From assembly GCF_000002995.4 (NCBI RefSeq), contig NW_025062479.1, positions 15,930,721 to 15,994,720 on the forward strand: a DNA stretch of 64,000 bases, in the 5' to 3' direction. A program made the position numbers and the translations under genes. This document shows positions 26,301-36,530 of the stretch, piece after piece. Numbering within the stretch: the first letter of the stretch is position 1; each line of letters opens with the position of its first letter. Source of the stretch: Brugia malayi. Lineage: Eukaryota; Nematoda; Chromadorea; Rhabditida; Onchocercidae. The notes beneath the pieces are model-generated. The model did not search any database. It was not told the DNA's origin and saw nothing but the letters and a program-made list of their open reading frames with translations.

Positions 26301-26421
26301 AGCAAATAACAACTTTCACTTCTAATTTCTTTCTTTTTCTTTTTCGATTTCTAATTCCAATTTATGCGTTAAAATAAACAAATAAATCGGGTAGTGATGA
26401 TCGTAATAGTTATCATTCCAG
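19462..26421 (-). CDS. Candidate minus-strand gene of small exons, unrecognised
   Basis: A chain of minus-strand open segments whose phases all close: 26421-26380, 26129-26107, 25405-25300, 21291-21255, 20633-20594, 19905-19746 and 19582-19462 (TAA 19464-19462). The best supported are 19905-19746 (ERSMVMTMHEMETQISSYLE then QTQIEHTTNEAKQQNKIEKV, GTATGG donor) and the last exon (KNEAEEQKWLKIKKKPKRKR, ending KDGKACFLNF), which is Lys-rich and protein-like. The short exons read PFSVWPKQVTFL and TGESLEDYETFTF. The run VWPKQVTFL-TGESLEDYETF-VER faintly echoes the conserved segment after the last membrane span of bestrophin chloride channels (WLKV..NPFGEDDDDFE..DRN), but I consider that too weak to name. 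Exons under 45 nt may be chance; the whole 26421 start would overlap the upstream region of pdf-2. Confidence 0.3.
21292..25299. other. Non-coding stretch, possible long intron
   Basis: Extremely AT-rich, with poly-T at 22723-22737 and 23332-23360 (29 nt). A plus-strand open segment at about 24511-24597 (NWILCQRSVNAHTLRHYLET) has acceptor- and donor-like ends but no neighbours. Otherwise I see nothing. Confidence 0.45.
25484..25530. repeat. (GTCT)n/(CT)n microsatellite
   Basis: GTCTGTCTGTCTGTCTCTCT passes into a run of CT dinucleotides, then GTGT. Confidence 0.9.
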
Positions 26422-26468
26422 CTGCATAATTGAATGTCATAAAGGTAGCGACAAATAATCGATAACAC

Positions 26469-26470
26469 AG
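26469..26470 (+). other. Probable trans-splice (SL) acceptor of pdf-2
   Basis: AACACAG ends at 26470, two bases before the ATG at 26473. No upstream plus-strand exon is apparent, which fits spliced-leader addition. Confidence 0.5.
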
Positions 26471-26472
26471 GG

Positions 26473-27367
26473 ATGAAATATTTTTACTGCATTGTATTTT
26501 TCCTCCCAATATTTTGTTGTTTCAACATCGCTAACAACAAAAAACTCCTTATGGTACTTTTTTTTTTTAATAAGATAAAAAATGGCAACAAAATAAAAGG
26601 AAAAAATGACATAAGATTTAATTTAATTTATACAATTAACAGCTGGTATTTGAACACAGCGACTTTGTTGAAATTTTTAATGTAGCAAATCACTAAATGT
26701 TAAATTATCAACCAAATGATTGATAAGAAAAACATAGTCTTTATCAATTATTGAGTTGATAGCATTTAATTATGACAAAAATATATGGGTGTTAAAATTA
26801 AAAAGATAAATTGGTAAGACTTAGTTTGCTAAATTTTTAAAATTCAACAAATTAGTGTAAAATTTTGTTTAGTAAATAGATTACTATATATTAAAAAAAT
26901 ATATTATTATATATTAAATATTTATAGATATGATAGTTTAGTTTAGTTGATAAATAAATCAATGCAGTTATACGATGTGATCATTCATACGAATGTTTCT
27001 AACAATACACATATTACAGTTATATCCAAGGGAACAAGTAATGGAACGATTATTGGAAAGTTTACCAAAAAGGGACGATGAGCATGTAGTAAATGTATGC
27101 TATTTGTTGTTGAAGCTTTTTTTTTTTTTAAAAAAAAAAATAATAATCAAAATGAAAGGGAGATTACAATTTAAAAATGAAACGACCAAAAAGAAACATC
27201 AATCAAAAAAAAACTCTTTGAAATTAACAAAAAAAAAAAAGAAATTCTAGACACGCAATGATGGAATAAGCGCATATATGGTACGGAAGAGAAATAATGC
27301 GGAATTGGTGAACCATATATTGAAAAACTTGAATGAAGTCGACCTTCTTGGTGAAGTGGGACGATGA
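26473..27367 (+). CDS. pdf-2: PDF-type neuropeptide precursor (pdf-2 ortholog, 88 aa)
   Basis: Three phase-0 exons: 26473-26553, 27020-27088 and 27251-27367 (TGA 27365-27367). Exon 1 encodes a signal peptide (MKYFYCIVFFLPIFCCFNIA), so the product enters the secretory route of neurons. Exon 2 encodes the precursor-associated region (LYPREQVMERLLESLPKRDD). Exon 3 carries the dibasic site RKR, then NNAELVNHILKN followed by LNEVDLLGEV, and a terminal Gly-Arg that supplies the amidation glycine. The mature sequence closely matches nematode PDF-2 (NNAEVVNHILKN... in C. elegans, from memory), a homolog of arthropod pigment-dispersing factor that signals through a secretin-type GPCR (PDFR-1) to control locomotion and arousal. 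Length and arrangement are usual for the family. The gene is convergent with cpf-2, 445 bp apart. AATAAA follows at about 27399. Confidence 0.9.
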
Positions 27368-27812
27368 ATTATACAGTGAATTCATGAGTAATCAAAAAAT
27401 AAAAGATAAAACATCGTCACGCTATAAAACCTGTGGTTAGAATAAATGTTATATCTCTAGTATTTATTGCAATGAACATTTAAGCAAAATTTGGCAATTT
27501 TCAAATGAAGAATGTTAAAAATATGGCAGAAAATATACCAATGTCATTTTAAGAATGAAATCTATCACAATATCATAAAATACTTCCTCAGATTTGCATT
27601 TCTCCAACAGCGAAAATAGTGAAAGATCAAAAATACTCATTGATACTAGAAATATCACTATCCATCGCGAACATTTACAGAGCAATTTTCTAATACTCAT
27701 TCTGTAAGAGTGGCAGCAAATTTTTAATCATTGTAATATATTCCGCATGATCACACATCAAAATTCCAGTTGTAAGTATACGAGGTTTTAGAATACACTG
27801 ACAAAAAAGATC
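27368..27812. other. Convergent intergenic gap between pdf-2 and cpf-2
   Basis: Holds both 3' UTRs. AATAAA at about 27399 suits the plus-strand gene. Open frames on both strands at 27515-27710 have no splice partners and are taken as chance. Confidence 0.5.
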
Positions 27813-30800
27813 CTAAACGCTTGAACGTAACTGATTTCGTAATTCGATTACTTTACGACGATCATCGGGGGGCAGTAAAGCGATCTGTTCTTCACTTAAT
27901 TGTAATACCTGAAAAACTTCTCCTGAAAATCATGAAAAAAAAAGCAAAATTTATCAATATGGTACACTTTACTTATTTCGCGTGTGATACTTCTAGAAGA
28001 ATAAAAAAAAAGAGCTTTTTCAGAACATAAACCATCTGGTAGTGAAATGTTAGGAGAGAAACATCTTTTGCATAACATTCTTTACCATTAGCAATACTAC
28101 TAAAAATTTTGCAGAGATAAAGAAAGAAGAATATTGATTAGTGGAAAACTGCTTCAAAATTTAGAAAAAATAAAGCACACCTGCATCAATAACTGGGCTT
28201 GCTGCTGATCATCAGGACTAAGCTCGGGGTCGGCTCCTTGTGGGGAAGGTGCACGAGCAACTGTAGGTCCTGCTGGAGCTCTAGCGAAGCTAACAGGTAC
28301 TGATGCAACTGCTGAAGGTGCCATTTGAGGCATCCCTCCAGGGAATATTGGTTGTGGCACTGACGGCATCGGTACTGGCGCCGATGTATCTACAAACGTT
28401 ATAATCATACCATACGAATATCTTAGGTAGGAAAACAAGATAAAGAACAGCTTTGACCTGGGAAAGTTTGCTGTTGTTGATGCTGATGAAATGGTTGTGA
28501 AATCGCAGGTGTCTCACGATGAAGCATTGCAATGGCCACTTGTGGATCAATAATTCGCATAACTACCTGCGCCTGGAAGATCGAAACCTTATAGTTTATC
28601 CAAAATTTTTTTAGGAAAGCATATTTTAATTTAAACATGCGAAAATGTCAAGCACTAAAGTTGTTTTCAGAGCAGAAGTAAACTAACTAATGCCGTGAAA
28701 TATCTTATGGTGAAAACACAAAATTAGCATTCAAAGTACGGGAATGTAATAGGACTGGCTTCCTTACCATTCACAAGGTTCAATACATATGATTAGGGAC
28801 TGGGATAAGATTTCAGATTCTAAATTAATCTAAAAGAGAGTCACAATGTTAGCCTGCACTGCATCTTGACTTTTTTCTAAGCATTGTCTGTATTAATAAA
28901 GATTTTACGGTGCATTAGATATTATGAATATCAGAAGATTAATTTTCTACCACTACAGTACTATTAAGATGAAAGAAACCTGTAGAAGAGCATATGCAAG
29001 CTGTGGATTGTTCATGAGCAAATTTTTTGCTTCATTTGGATTATTATGAACACACTGCTTCATTTGTTTCATTAATTCAAACATTTGTTCGGGTGGTAGT
29101 GATGCCACTGATCGTGAAATAGCTTCTGGTGCTTTCTCAGCTTCAGTCTCTGGACCATATGGACTTTCTTGTGCTTGCTGCTGCAAATACTGAAACAAAC
29201 AGAAGCTATACCTTTTTAAAAAGTCAACAAATGAACTGCTAAATTAACTTCTGCTAAAATTTTAAGCCACATATAGAAAAACACAAAGAATCACCTCTGC
29301 TTTCCAAGTGAGTTAAAATAACAAGCAATGTATATTTGGAAAACATGAACGTAACCTCCTGTTGCTGAGCTGCAAATGCTGCTTGTAACTGTTGAACTTC
29401 ATCAGCACTGCGATCACCACCAGCCGCTGAATCAACTCTTAGCGGACGTCCATTAAGCTCAAAGCCATTGAGATTTCTAATCAAAAGTTGCATCATCAAA
29501 TGGATAACAGTTCTTTCAGAAAGTCTCAATATTTAGAAAAAACCTCAAATTCACTGAATTCCAATCCAATGGAATATTCTCAATGTTACTACGTATATAC
29601 GCCACAAATTTTATATACAAACGTTACAGTTTGCACAGATCAACTCAAACACGAAATAAAGTCAAAAAAGCCTATGCTTCAAATATTCATTCAAAAGAAG
29701 CAATAATATTTTGAACTGCGACAAGCTTAGAACAAAAATGATATTGAATCCGATGTCATTAATCTGAATTTCCATCTTCAGATTTTTCACTGCTAAAAAG
29801 TTCTGGAAAATTACAATACCTGATTGCACTTTCGGCAGTTTGAGAGTCATTATATTCGCAAAACCCATAACCTTTCGGTTTGCCTGTATCCCGGTCATGA
29901 ACTAGCCGCAAATGAACAACTGCTCCCACCTGCAAAATGCATAATCACGGATACGAATAAAACAGCACGATGCGAAATAGTTAATTTTAATAAAACAATT
30001 TTCATTTTTTTTTTTTTTTTTTGAGAGAGAGATTTCCAATGCTTGTTATTACGTTATTAAGATTGGAAATCCATGGCCATTATATAACAAAAACCATTAC
30101 AGCATCTTGAAAATAAGCTATGGTACCGAAGGATAACATCATCCATTAGTTTTCGACTTCAATACAAAGTGTGGAGGGAAATAAGAAAAAAAAAAGAGAA
30201 AACAAATCATAGAAAGTGTATATTACAGTTTAGATTACATAGTTCCCACTCATTGATGTCAGCTACATGAACACAAAAAGAAACACATAAATAAATAAAC
30301 TGCAATTGCTAGTTAAGGGGAGTAAGGTAGTTAAAAATACAAGGCATAAGTACAAGTGACAAATTTAAAAATTTGAACGGAAAAGTGCTCCGAATTAACA
30401 AATTAGAAACATATAATGCCACATTACCTAAGATTATGAAAAAATACAATAGTGAGTGTAAAATGGTAAAGAATTAGTAGTAATAACCTGAGAAAATACT
30501 TGTTTTAACTGTTCCTCGCCCACTTCATACGAAATATTACCAACTAGAAAAGATGAAAGTTTATTATAACTAAAAGGAAACAAAACTGGAAGTTTTTCAA
30601 TATCTCATAAATTTTCGTCCAGTGCGTTCAATAAGTATGTGATAGCGGTCCGCTTTTCTATTACCTTTACGAAATTGGAAAAAAATAAAAAATAAAAAGG
30701 AATGTTGACATAATTCATTGAGCAAATTTTGATGATAAAAAACAAACCAAATACAGATCGCGCTGATCGATCAGTTGTGGAAGGTGCTGTTTTTGTTGTG

Positions 30801-30835
30801 CATGTTACAGCGTTGTCACGTTCACGAAATGCCAT
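27813..30835 (-). CDS. cpf-2: Cleavage stimulation factor 64 kDa subunit (CstF-64/CSTF2)
   Basis: Eight exons: 30835-30748, 30543-30488, 29929-29820, 29476-29356, 29189-28980, 28572-28458, 28389-28181 and 27908-27813 (TAG 27815-27813). All phases close: 1005 nt, 334 aa, the size of the nematode protein. The N-terminal RRM spans about residues 27-105, with RNP2 SVFVGNISYE and RNP1 KGYGFCEY (67-74), and binds the GU-rich downstream element of pre-mRNA. Residues about 126-225 are the hinge ([59 protein letters not shown]) that contacts CstF-77 and symplekin. A Pro/Ala/Gln-rich linker follows, and the C-terminus has the conserved three-helix domain ([20 protein letters not shown]) that binds Pcf11. 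It works in the nuclear CstF complex in 3'-end cleavage and polyadenylation, and in nematodes also links polyadenylation to operon processing. Start chosen at the only ATG before the RRM. Confidence 0.96.
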
Positions 30836-33693
30836 CAGATATAACGATAAAGAATAAATCGATGAATGTTTACAGATATAAAAATTCGATCAAAAATACT
30901 TTAGAAAAAAGATGCTGAAGATAAGAAAACATATTAAATTAACAACTGACAGCTGAATGACGAAATATTATAATGATAACAGAGGACAATTTCGAAAAAC
31001 TCATAGCTTAGCTCAATAGATAGATTAATGATAATTACACATATGACACATATCAAAATTATTATTCAGATAATGTATTGCTTTTTTCTTCCTTTTTTGG
31101 CGGAAAAAAGTGAAAAGTTAGGCGAGAATAACACTCTGCAATTTTAGAAAAGAACCTATATAGCAAGAAGAGCTTTTGTGGGAATGTCGTCTTTATGAAA
31201 GTGGGACGAACCGTATTTTTGGCATTCGCAATGAAATACGGAAGCAACCGCCAAGTACTTTTAATGTCTCGTATAATTTGTAAGTTTAGGGAAGGCTAAG
31301 TGGGGAAATGCGCCGAATATTTATTTGGATTTCGTCCATGACTAGAATTCGAGGGTATGAACGAGTTAATGTGATCATAATAACTTTAGGAAGACTTGCT
31401 GCAAGATACTTTAGATTAATAAGAAAATCAACAACTGTTTTAGCATCAACTTTAAACCTAATTTTGGCTTATAATAAAAGTGAAAATCAGATTTTATAAG
31501 AATCGAATTTCGCTACGCGACAGTCGATTATCTTGTTTTCTCAGCATATAAAACTTTGTAATCGCTGCAGATTCATTTCCTCATCTTTTTCTTCACAGTA
31601 ATAGAAACGAGATTTGCATTCTGTCTCAAAAAAAAGGAAAGAGAAAATCATGAATGTATTTTACTCTTTGTTTACCAATAGCTTGTTAAACTAATAATTT
31701 AAATGAATACTTAAATACTTTACTAAAATTGTTTCACTAAAATAAAGCCTTCAGAAAGCAACGACGTATTATTGATGAATTTATACTCCTATCGTATATT
31801 TTAACTATCCAATTGAATGCATATAATTTATATGCGTCACAAAACATTTTCATTTATTTCATTTCGGCATTTACATCATCTATTTTGCTTCAAATCACGC
31901 AACAATTACCACATAAAATCTGCCTAGAAAAGAAAATTTGATGATCTTGTCGCTTAATTGAAATAAATGGTATCATTTTTAGAATTTTTTCTTGTTTGAG
32001 ACGTAATATAATAACATGATAAGCTACTTCAGACTCTTAGGAAGTGATTTAAATAAAGTTGCTATTAAATATCAAGTGGCATTAAAGTGTTACAGCATGC
32101 ATAAATTCCTATGTGGTTGGAAGCAAAATAAACAGTGGTATAAAAATGATTCAAAGCAGATTTCACAAATTTTTACGTTCAAATATCATGAATTCACAAC
32201 ATAAGAATTTACAGGGAAAAATTATTACGAAATAAAGTTACATTGTTTAGGTTATAAATTAATACAAAGCCTTCATATTAACTACAGGAAAAAATATAAT
32301 AAGACTCTTACATCTATAGTGAATTTTAGCACATAATCTTTAATAGTTCGGCCGCAACAACATAATAAACTAAATTCTCAGAATTAGGATGATAATATGC
32401 AAACGTTCTCTAAAGATGTAAAATTTCAAATTTTGGTAGATTTGCATTTGGTCTTAATATTTTAAAGCACAATTTTTCTTCACAGAAAATTAGAGGAACA
32501 TGTATTTAGAATAATTAAAATATTTTTAGGTATTACCCAACAGAGAAAACGCTTAAATATGTAAATTATTAACCTTAGTTAAAAAGAGTATCGGTTTCTT
32601 TTATTTGTTTTTTGTAGAATATATAAGGGATTAAGTTTTTATTATATTTTTAAACACAGTATTTTTATTAAAAAAATTTTTTTTAAAAAAAAGTGCGAAA
32701 ATGTAGTAAAATGGAAAACAAATAGTATTGGCAAGAATAAAAACGGAAATACCATTTTTTGCCAATATGACGCGATTAATTCACTAGTTATATTTTCAAA
32801 GGTGTTACTTAATGCACGCCTACATATTAATGCATTTAATTTCAAGCAAGGGATCGTATGGAATTTTAGGTATAACACGTGTACTTCTATTACGCCTTAT
32901 AAGGCTACTGAATTTCGGTCTTTGATTCAGACGCTTATTATCAGATATTTCACTGAACTTGTAGAAGTGTCTTTTTTTTTTGGTTCTTGGTTCCGTTCGC
33001 TGTTATTCCAACTTCCCAATACTTTCCAGAGGTGAAGTGGCCAGTTTATGTTTAATATTAAGCTGTATTACATCCTTTTAGTCATAAAGCAAACGTCGGT
33101 TTTTCGGTAGATCGCGAGCTAATCAGCTTATTGTCCCAGTTCAATTCTTAGTTCCTGAATTTTCCTTTCTGTGCCTTTCAAAAGTTTTAGTTAATAATGT
33201 GTTGATTTTGGTGGATCTAAGATGCATTTCGCAGCTTAAGAATGCGATTTTATCGTATTTTTCAATAAAGTAACTGGTATGAATTAGAAAATCTGAAGAT
33301 ATTTCCATTTAGTTGATGATTCCCGATTTTGTATTGCCATACTACAGTATTTATCAAGTAGCTTCTCATGTTCTTGTAGTTTAATCATGGTTTAATTATT
33401 TTGTAGATTATGAGTTTTTGCTACTATCACTAGCCAGTTAAATCAATGTTTTTCTGAAACTAATGGAATTTCTTTTTTGCTTCGTTTTTAACAAAAAATT
33501 TAGAAAATTAAGAATGCATACCACTGTATTAGAAGGAAAATCTTGTTCGTTGCCTAGTTTAAGCTCACAAATGTAGGAGGATTAGATAATTCAAATTTAA
33601 AATTGGTAATCGAGACTGGTAACTTCGTTTTATGGCTAGGTTTTAAATGATTATTTTGCGGTGACTTTCAGGAAGCGTAAGGGAAGCTGTGTG
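30836..33693. other. Divergent intergenic region between cpf-2 and the GATAD1-like gene
   Basis: About 2.9 kb expected to hold both promoters. I searched it for the CxxC pairs of a GATA-type finger that might belong to the gene at 33694 and found none. Open frames at 31308-31499 and 32802-33035 have no family signal. No TATA box or other element can be assigned with confidence. Confidence 0.5.
33670..33671 (+). other. Possible trans-splice acceptor of the GATAD1-like gene
   Basis: GACTTTCAG ends at 33671, 22 nt before the ATG at 33694. It could equally be an internal acceptor in phase 2, since the frame is open back to the AG. Confidence 0.4.
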
Positions 33694-36026
33694 ATGGGCT
33701 TTTCGAATGGCAACGGTGGTATTTCAAGAAGAAAACAGATAATGAGAGGTCGGAAGCGTGATGATGTGAGTTTTGATTACCTTAAGAAGTTTATCATCAA
33801 ACTTTTTTTGGCACAGTATTAGCTTTACTGACATAATATTTCGAAATATTGCGTAAAGTTTTGAACGTTTCATCTTATATGATTGATCCACTTCCTCACC
33901 ACTGACTATATGTTCTGTTATTCAAGCTAACTGAGTTGTTTCCAGGACTGATTTTAGTAATCTCTGATATTATTTATGTTTTAGTTACCGTCTCTCGGCA
34001 TTGTTGCCAGACGAGCAACTTCGCGATATGGCTTATCACGGCAAAACAAAACTGTTACAGTGAGGTATGCATTCGGATCCTGATTATTACCTTTGACTCA
34101 AGAAAATGACCTGAAACATTCTGGATTCTCCATATGACCTCCAGAAGTGTTCATCCTTCATTTCATTTGCTATTTTTTCACTGGTTAGAACAATTAGGCC
34201 TGAATTCGGGATAGAAATAAATAGGGTTCCGGACTTACGCAGGTTAGCGGAATGTGCTGGGAATCTGTAGATATGATGTTGGCAATTTCAGAATATTGCT
34301 GGAAAAATATTATTTTTCGATGAAAAATCACTGCTTGTAAATTTTAAGCGGGCGAAGAATTGGTATAAATACGCCAATCAACAAATATGCGAATCGAAGA
34401 ACATCTTTTTTCAAATCGATTCGTCCACAAAAAGCAACAAGTCAAAAGGCAGAATTACGGTGTCATGATGCATTATGGGATAAGGTATGTTAAAGCTTTA
34501 ATGAACCAGCTTATTTTTATCCAAAGCACTTTTGATAAGTGGGGATTGCTGAATCTATGATTTCAGAAAAGTTGCCGAATTTGTTTATCTGGAAGATAGT
34601 TGTTATTGCCAGGGTGATTGAATTCAAAATTAGTAACACGCGTCTTTTAGAGTTTCGGATCTTTCCATAAATTGTTTGTTTCATAGATGATAATTTTGTC
34701 AAAACAATGGTGTAGATTTTTAGAGTGCTTTATTTTATGAATTTCTTAGGAGTGGTTAAGTTCTATCCAGTTTATTTAGGATGAGAAGATGGTATATTGT
34801 ATCATGACACGTGAAATTATGATACTATTGCTCATAAAATGGTTTAACAACTTCATTGTTCATAACTTTTTTTTTTTCAAATATATGGTGACAGTGTAAT
34901 GCTTTTTTTTTTTTTTTTTTTTTTTATAGTGTGAACGTCTGTTTCGAATAGGTGATATAGTTTCAATAATAGATAAGGATGATGGTTTGTGTTATTTTGC
35001 GCAGATTCGAGCTTTACTATGTAATCAATTTGGTGAACGTTTTGCCGCTCTTACTTGGTAAAATATTGTTTAAGTTTATCGACTAATTACGCTGTTTTTA
35101 ATGATATTCATAGTTTGACACTTCTTGATTTTGAAAAATTCATCCTGGACATTCTTTGTGAAAGAATGGTATTTTAAGAATAAGCCTCTACGAGAAGCAA
35201 TTCTTCAGGTTGGTTCCCACTGAATCAGCTGATGAAGCTCACCATTTTGATGCAGAACATTTTGTGCATGCACTGTCCGACTCAGTGATGTATCCTCTAG
35301 AGGTAGTTGTTTTTCTTATTTCATTTTTTATTAAAAATGTTCAAGTCTGATAACATTTAGCTATAATTAAAATAACATGTTTTCGAACTTTTTATAACTA
35401 TAAATTCTTTAGATGGTATATAAACAAAATGTAGAAATACGGGTACTGAATAATGTTTGCAATACAGTTTTATTTTTCCTTTCCAAAATTGGTCAAAAAC
35501 TTCTTTAATGCTTACATTTCAATAAAGTCCAGATATTGCCAATGATCAAATATCAGATTTATTCATCGATTTCTTTCTTTTGCTTTTCTTAGAAGAGGTG
35601 GGGATTGCAGATTCATCACGAAAGAAAGTTGACTGGAATTTGTGCCACTTAGTGCAACGCTTTTCTCCTTATTGATCAATAGCAGTAATAGAGTATATTG
35701 AGCACTATTTTTTCAATGAAATTCATAGTGCTAGTTATCTAACCAAGCACTTGTAATTTATTTAGTTTAGTTGTGGTGAAGCAATAAAACAAGTTACGCG
35801 ACGTATTCTTTATAAACTTTTGAAACTTTAAAGGAGTTAAATTGAATTCTAGGTTTGCACATTTGTACAGCACGCTCCATTGCTTCCGGGTTATTGTCAT
35901 GATTGGAGACCGCGGTCTTTAGTGGAAAAAAAATTACATGAACAGATGGAGGAAAGAGTTCGTTCTGTAAATACAATACCAACTAAATTAATTGCATTTG
36001 ATGAAAAAATTCCGTTGTCGAAATAG
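33694..36026 (+). CDS. GATAD1-like chromatin protein, zinc finger not seen (227 aa)
   Basis: Six exons: 33694-33765, 33985-34064, 34349-34484, 34930-35057, 35209-35302 and 35853-36026 (TAG). Phases close at 684 nt. The core RIGDIVSIIDKDDGLCYFAQ-IRALLCNQFGERFAALTW-LVPTESADE matches the C-terminal half of human GATAD1 (IGDVVSVIDE...YYAQIRGF...SAALTWLIPT), and TFVQHAP matches its FVCHAP. Upstream basic sequence (RRATSRYGLSRQNKTVTV, SGRRIGINTPINKY) fits GATAD1's Arg/Lys-rich linker. GATAD1 binds chromatin with H3K4me3-associated HDAC complexes. The usual N-terminal C-x2-C...C-x2-C GATA finger is absent from the exons found and from the 2.8 kb upstream, so either it lies in an unseen first exon or this lineage has lost it. 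Exon 3 uses a TTTTAAG acceptor. The exon 4 acceptor is preceded by about 23 T residues. Confidence 0.85.
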
Positions 36027-36341
36027 AAATGCACTTCAGAGCAATGTTTCTTATGAAAGCACGGATTTATAAGCATTTTGAAAAAATTTTCTGAATCTTT
36101 CTCTTCCTTTATATGTATATATACATTGTTCTTAAATTTTTTAAATTTGCCTAATTTTTTTTTTTTTTTTTTTTTTGCGTTTAAACTGTTGAAATGTTGG
36201 ATATTTTGCTGATAAACTGTATTTTTTCGTTTGACTCATTTTTGCATTTTTCCGATATTAAGAATAGTTGAACGATGAATATAACAGTCTGTGAACAAAA
36301 ACTGCTAATTTAATGTTGTATGAATTAAGTACTTTTGTCAG

Positions 36342-36530
36342 TCTTCACACGACATTTGTTGATGAAATTGTTGACGTCACTGGAACATTGATGTGCGTCA
36401 TCACTTGTTTATTTGCCACCTTCATGGTCGATTGAACAAAACCTCGAATGTCATTATCAAGCAACTCATTCTTGACAAAAAGTTTGAAGAAGCGGAGTTA
36501 TCTGTTATTGTTGGACAGGGAAACTTTTGA
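36342..36530 (+). pseudogene. Coding remnant with a broken frame, possibly LSm-like
   Basis: After TTTTGTCAG (acceptor-like) at 36333-36341, frame A reads LHTTFVDEIVDVTGT (36343-36387) and then drifts to a stop. Two bases later (36390) another frame reads DVRHHLFICHLHGRLNKTSN and VIIKQLILDKKFEEAELS, ending VIVGQGNF with TGA at 36528-36530. The two halves look like one protein separated by a 2-nt insertion (or 1-nt loss). The order V-D-V-T-G-D-x-R ... G-x-L ... N-V-I-I ... G-x-G-N recalls an Sm-like (LSm) fold, but the match is loose. It follows the GATAD1-like gene by about 315 bp on the same strand, a spacing seen in nematode operons. A sequencing indel, a decayed gene or an unnoticed splice could explain it. 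Confidence 0.3.

Noticed and set aside
30605..30747. Extension of cpf-2 exon 1 through the GT at 30747-30746
   Set aside because: Reading on gives non-RRM sequence; splicing at this donor restores the RNP2 motif SVFVGNISYE exactly.
36345..36487. Minus-strand open frame (LRFFKLFVKNELLDND...) opposite the LSm-like remnant
   Set aside because: The plus-strand reading has the better residue mix and lies in line with the upstream gene; the minus frame looks like its shadow.
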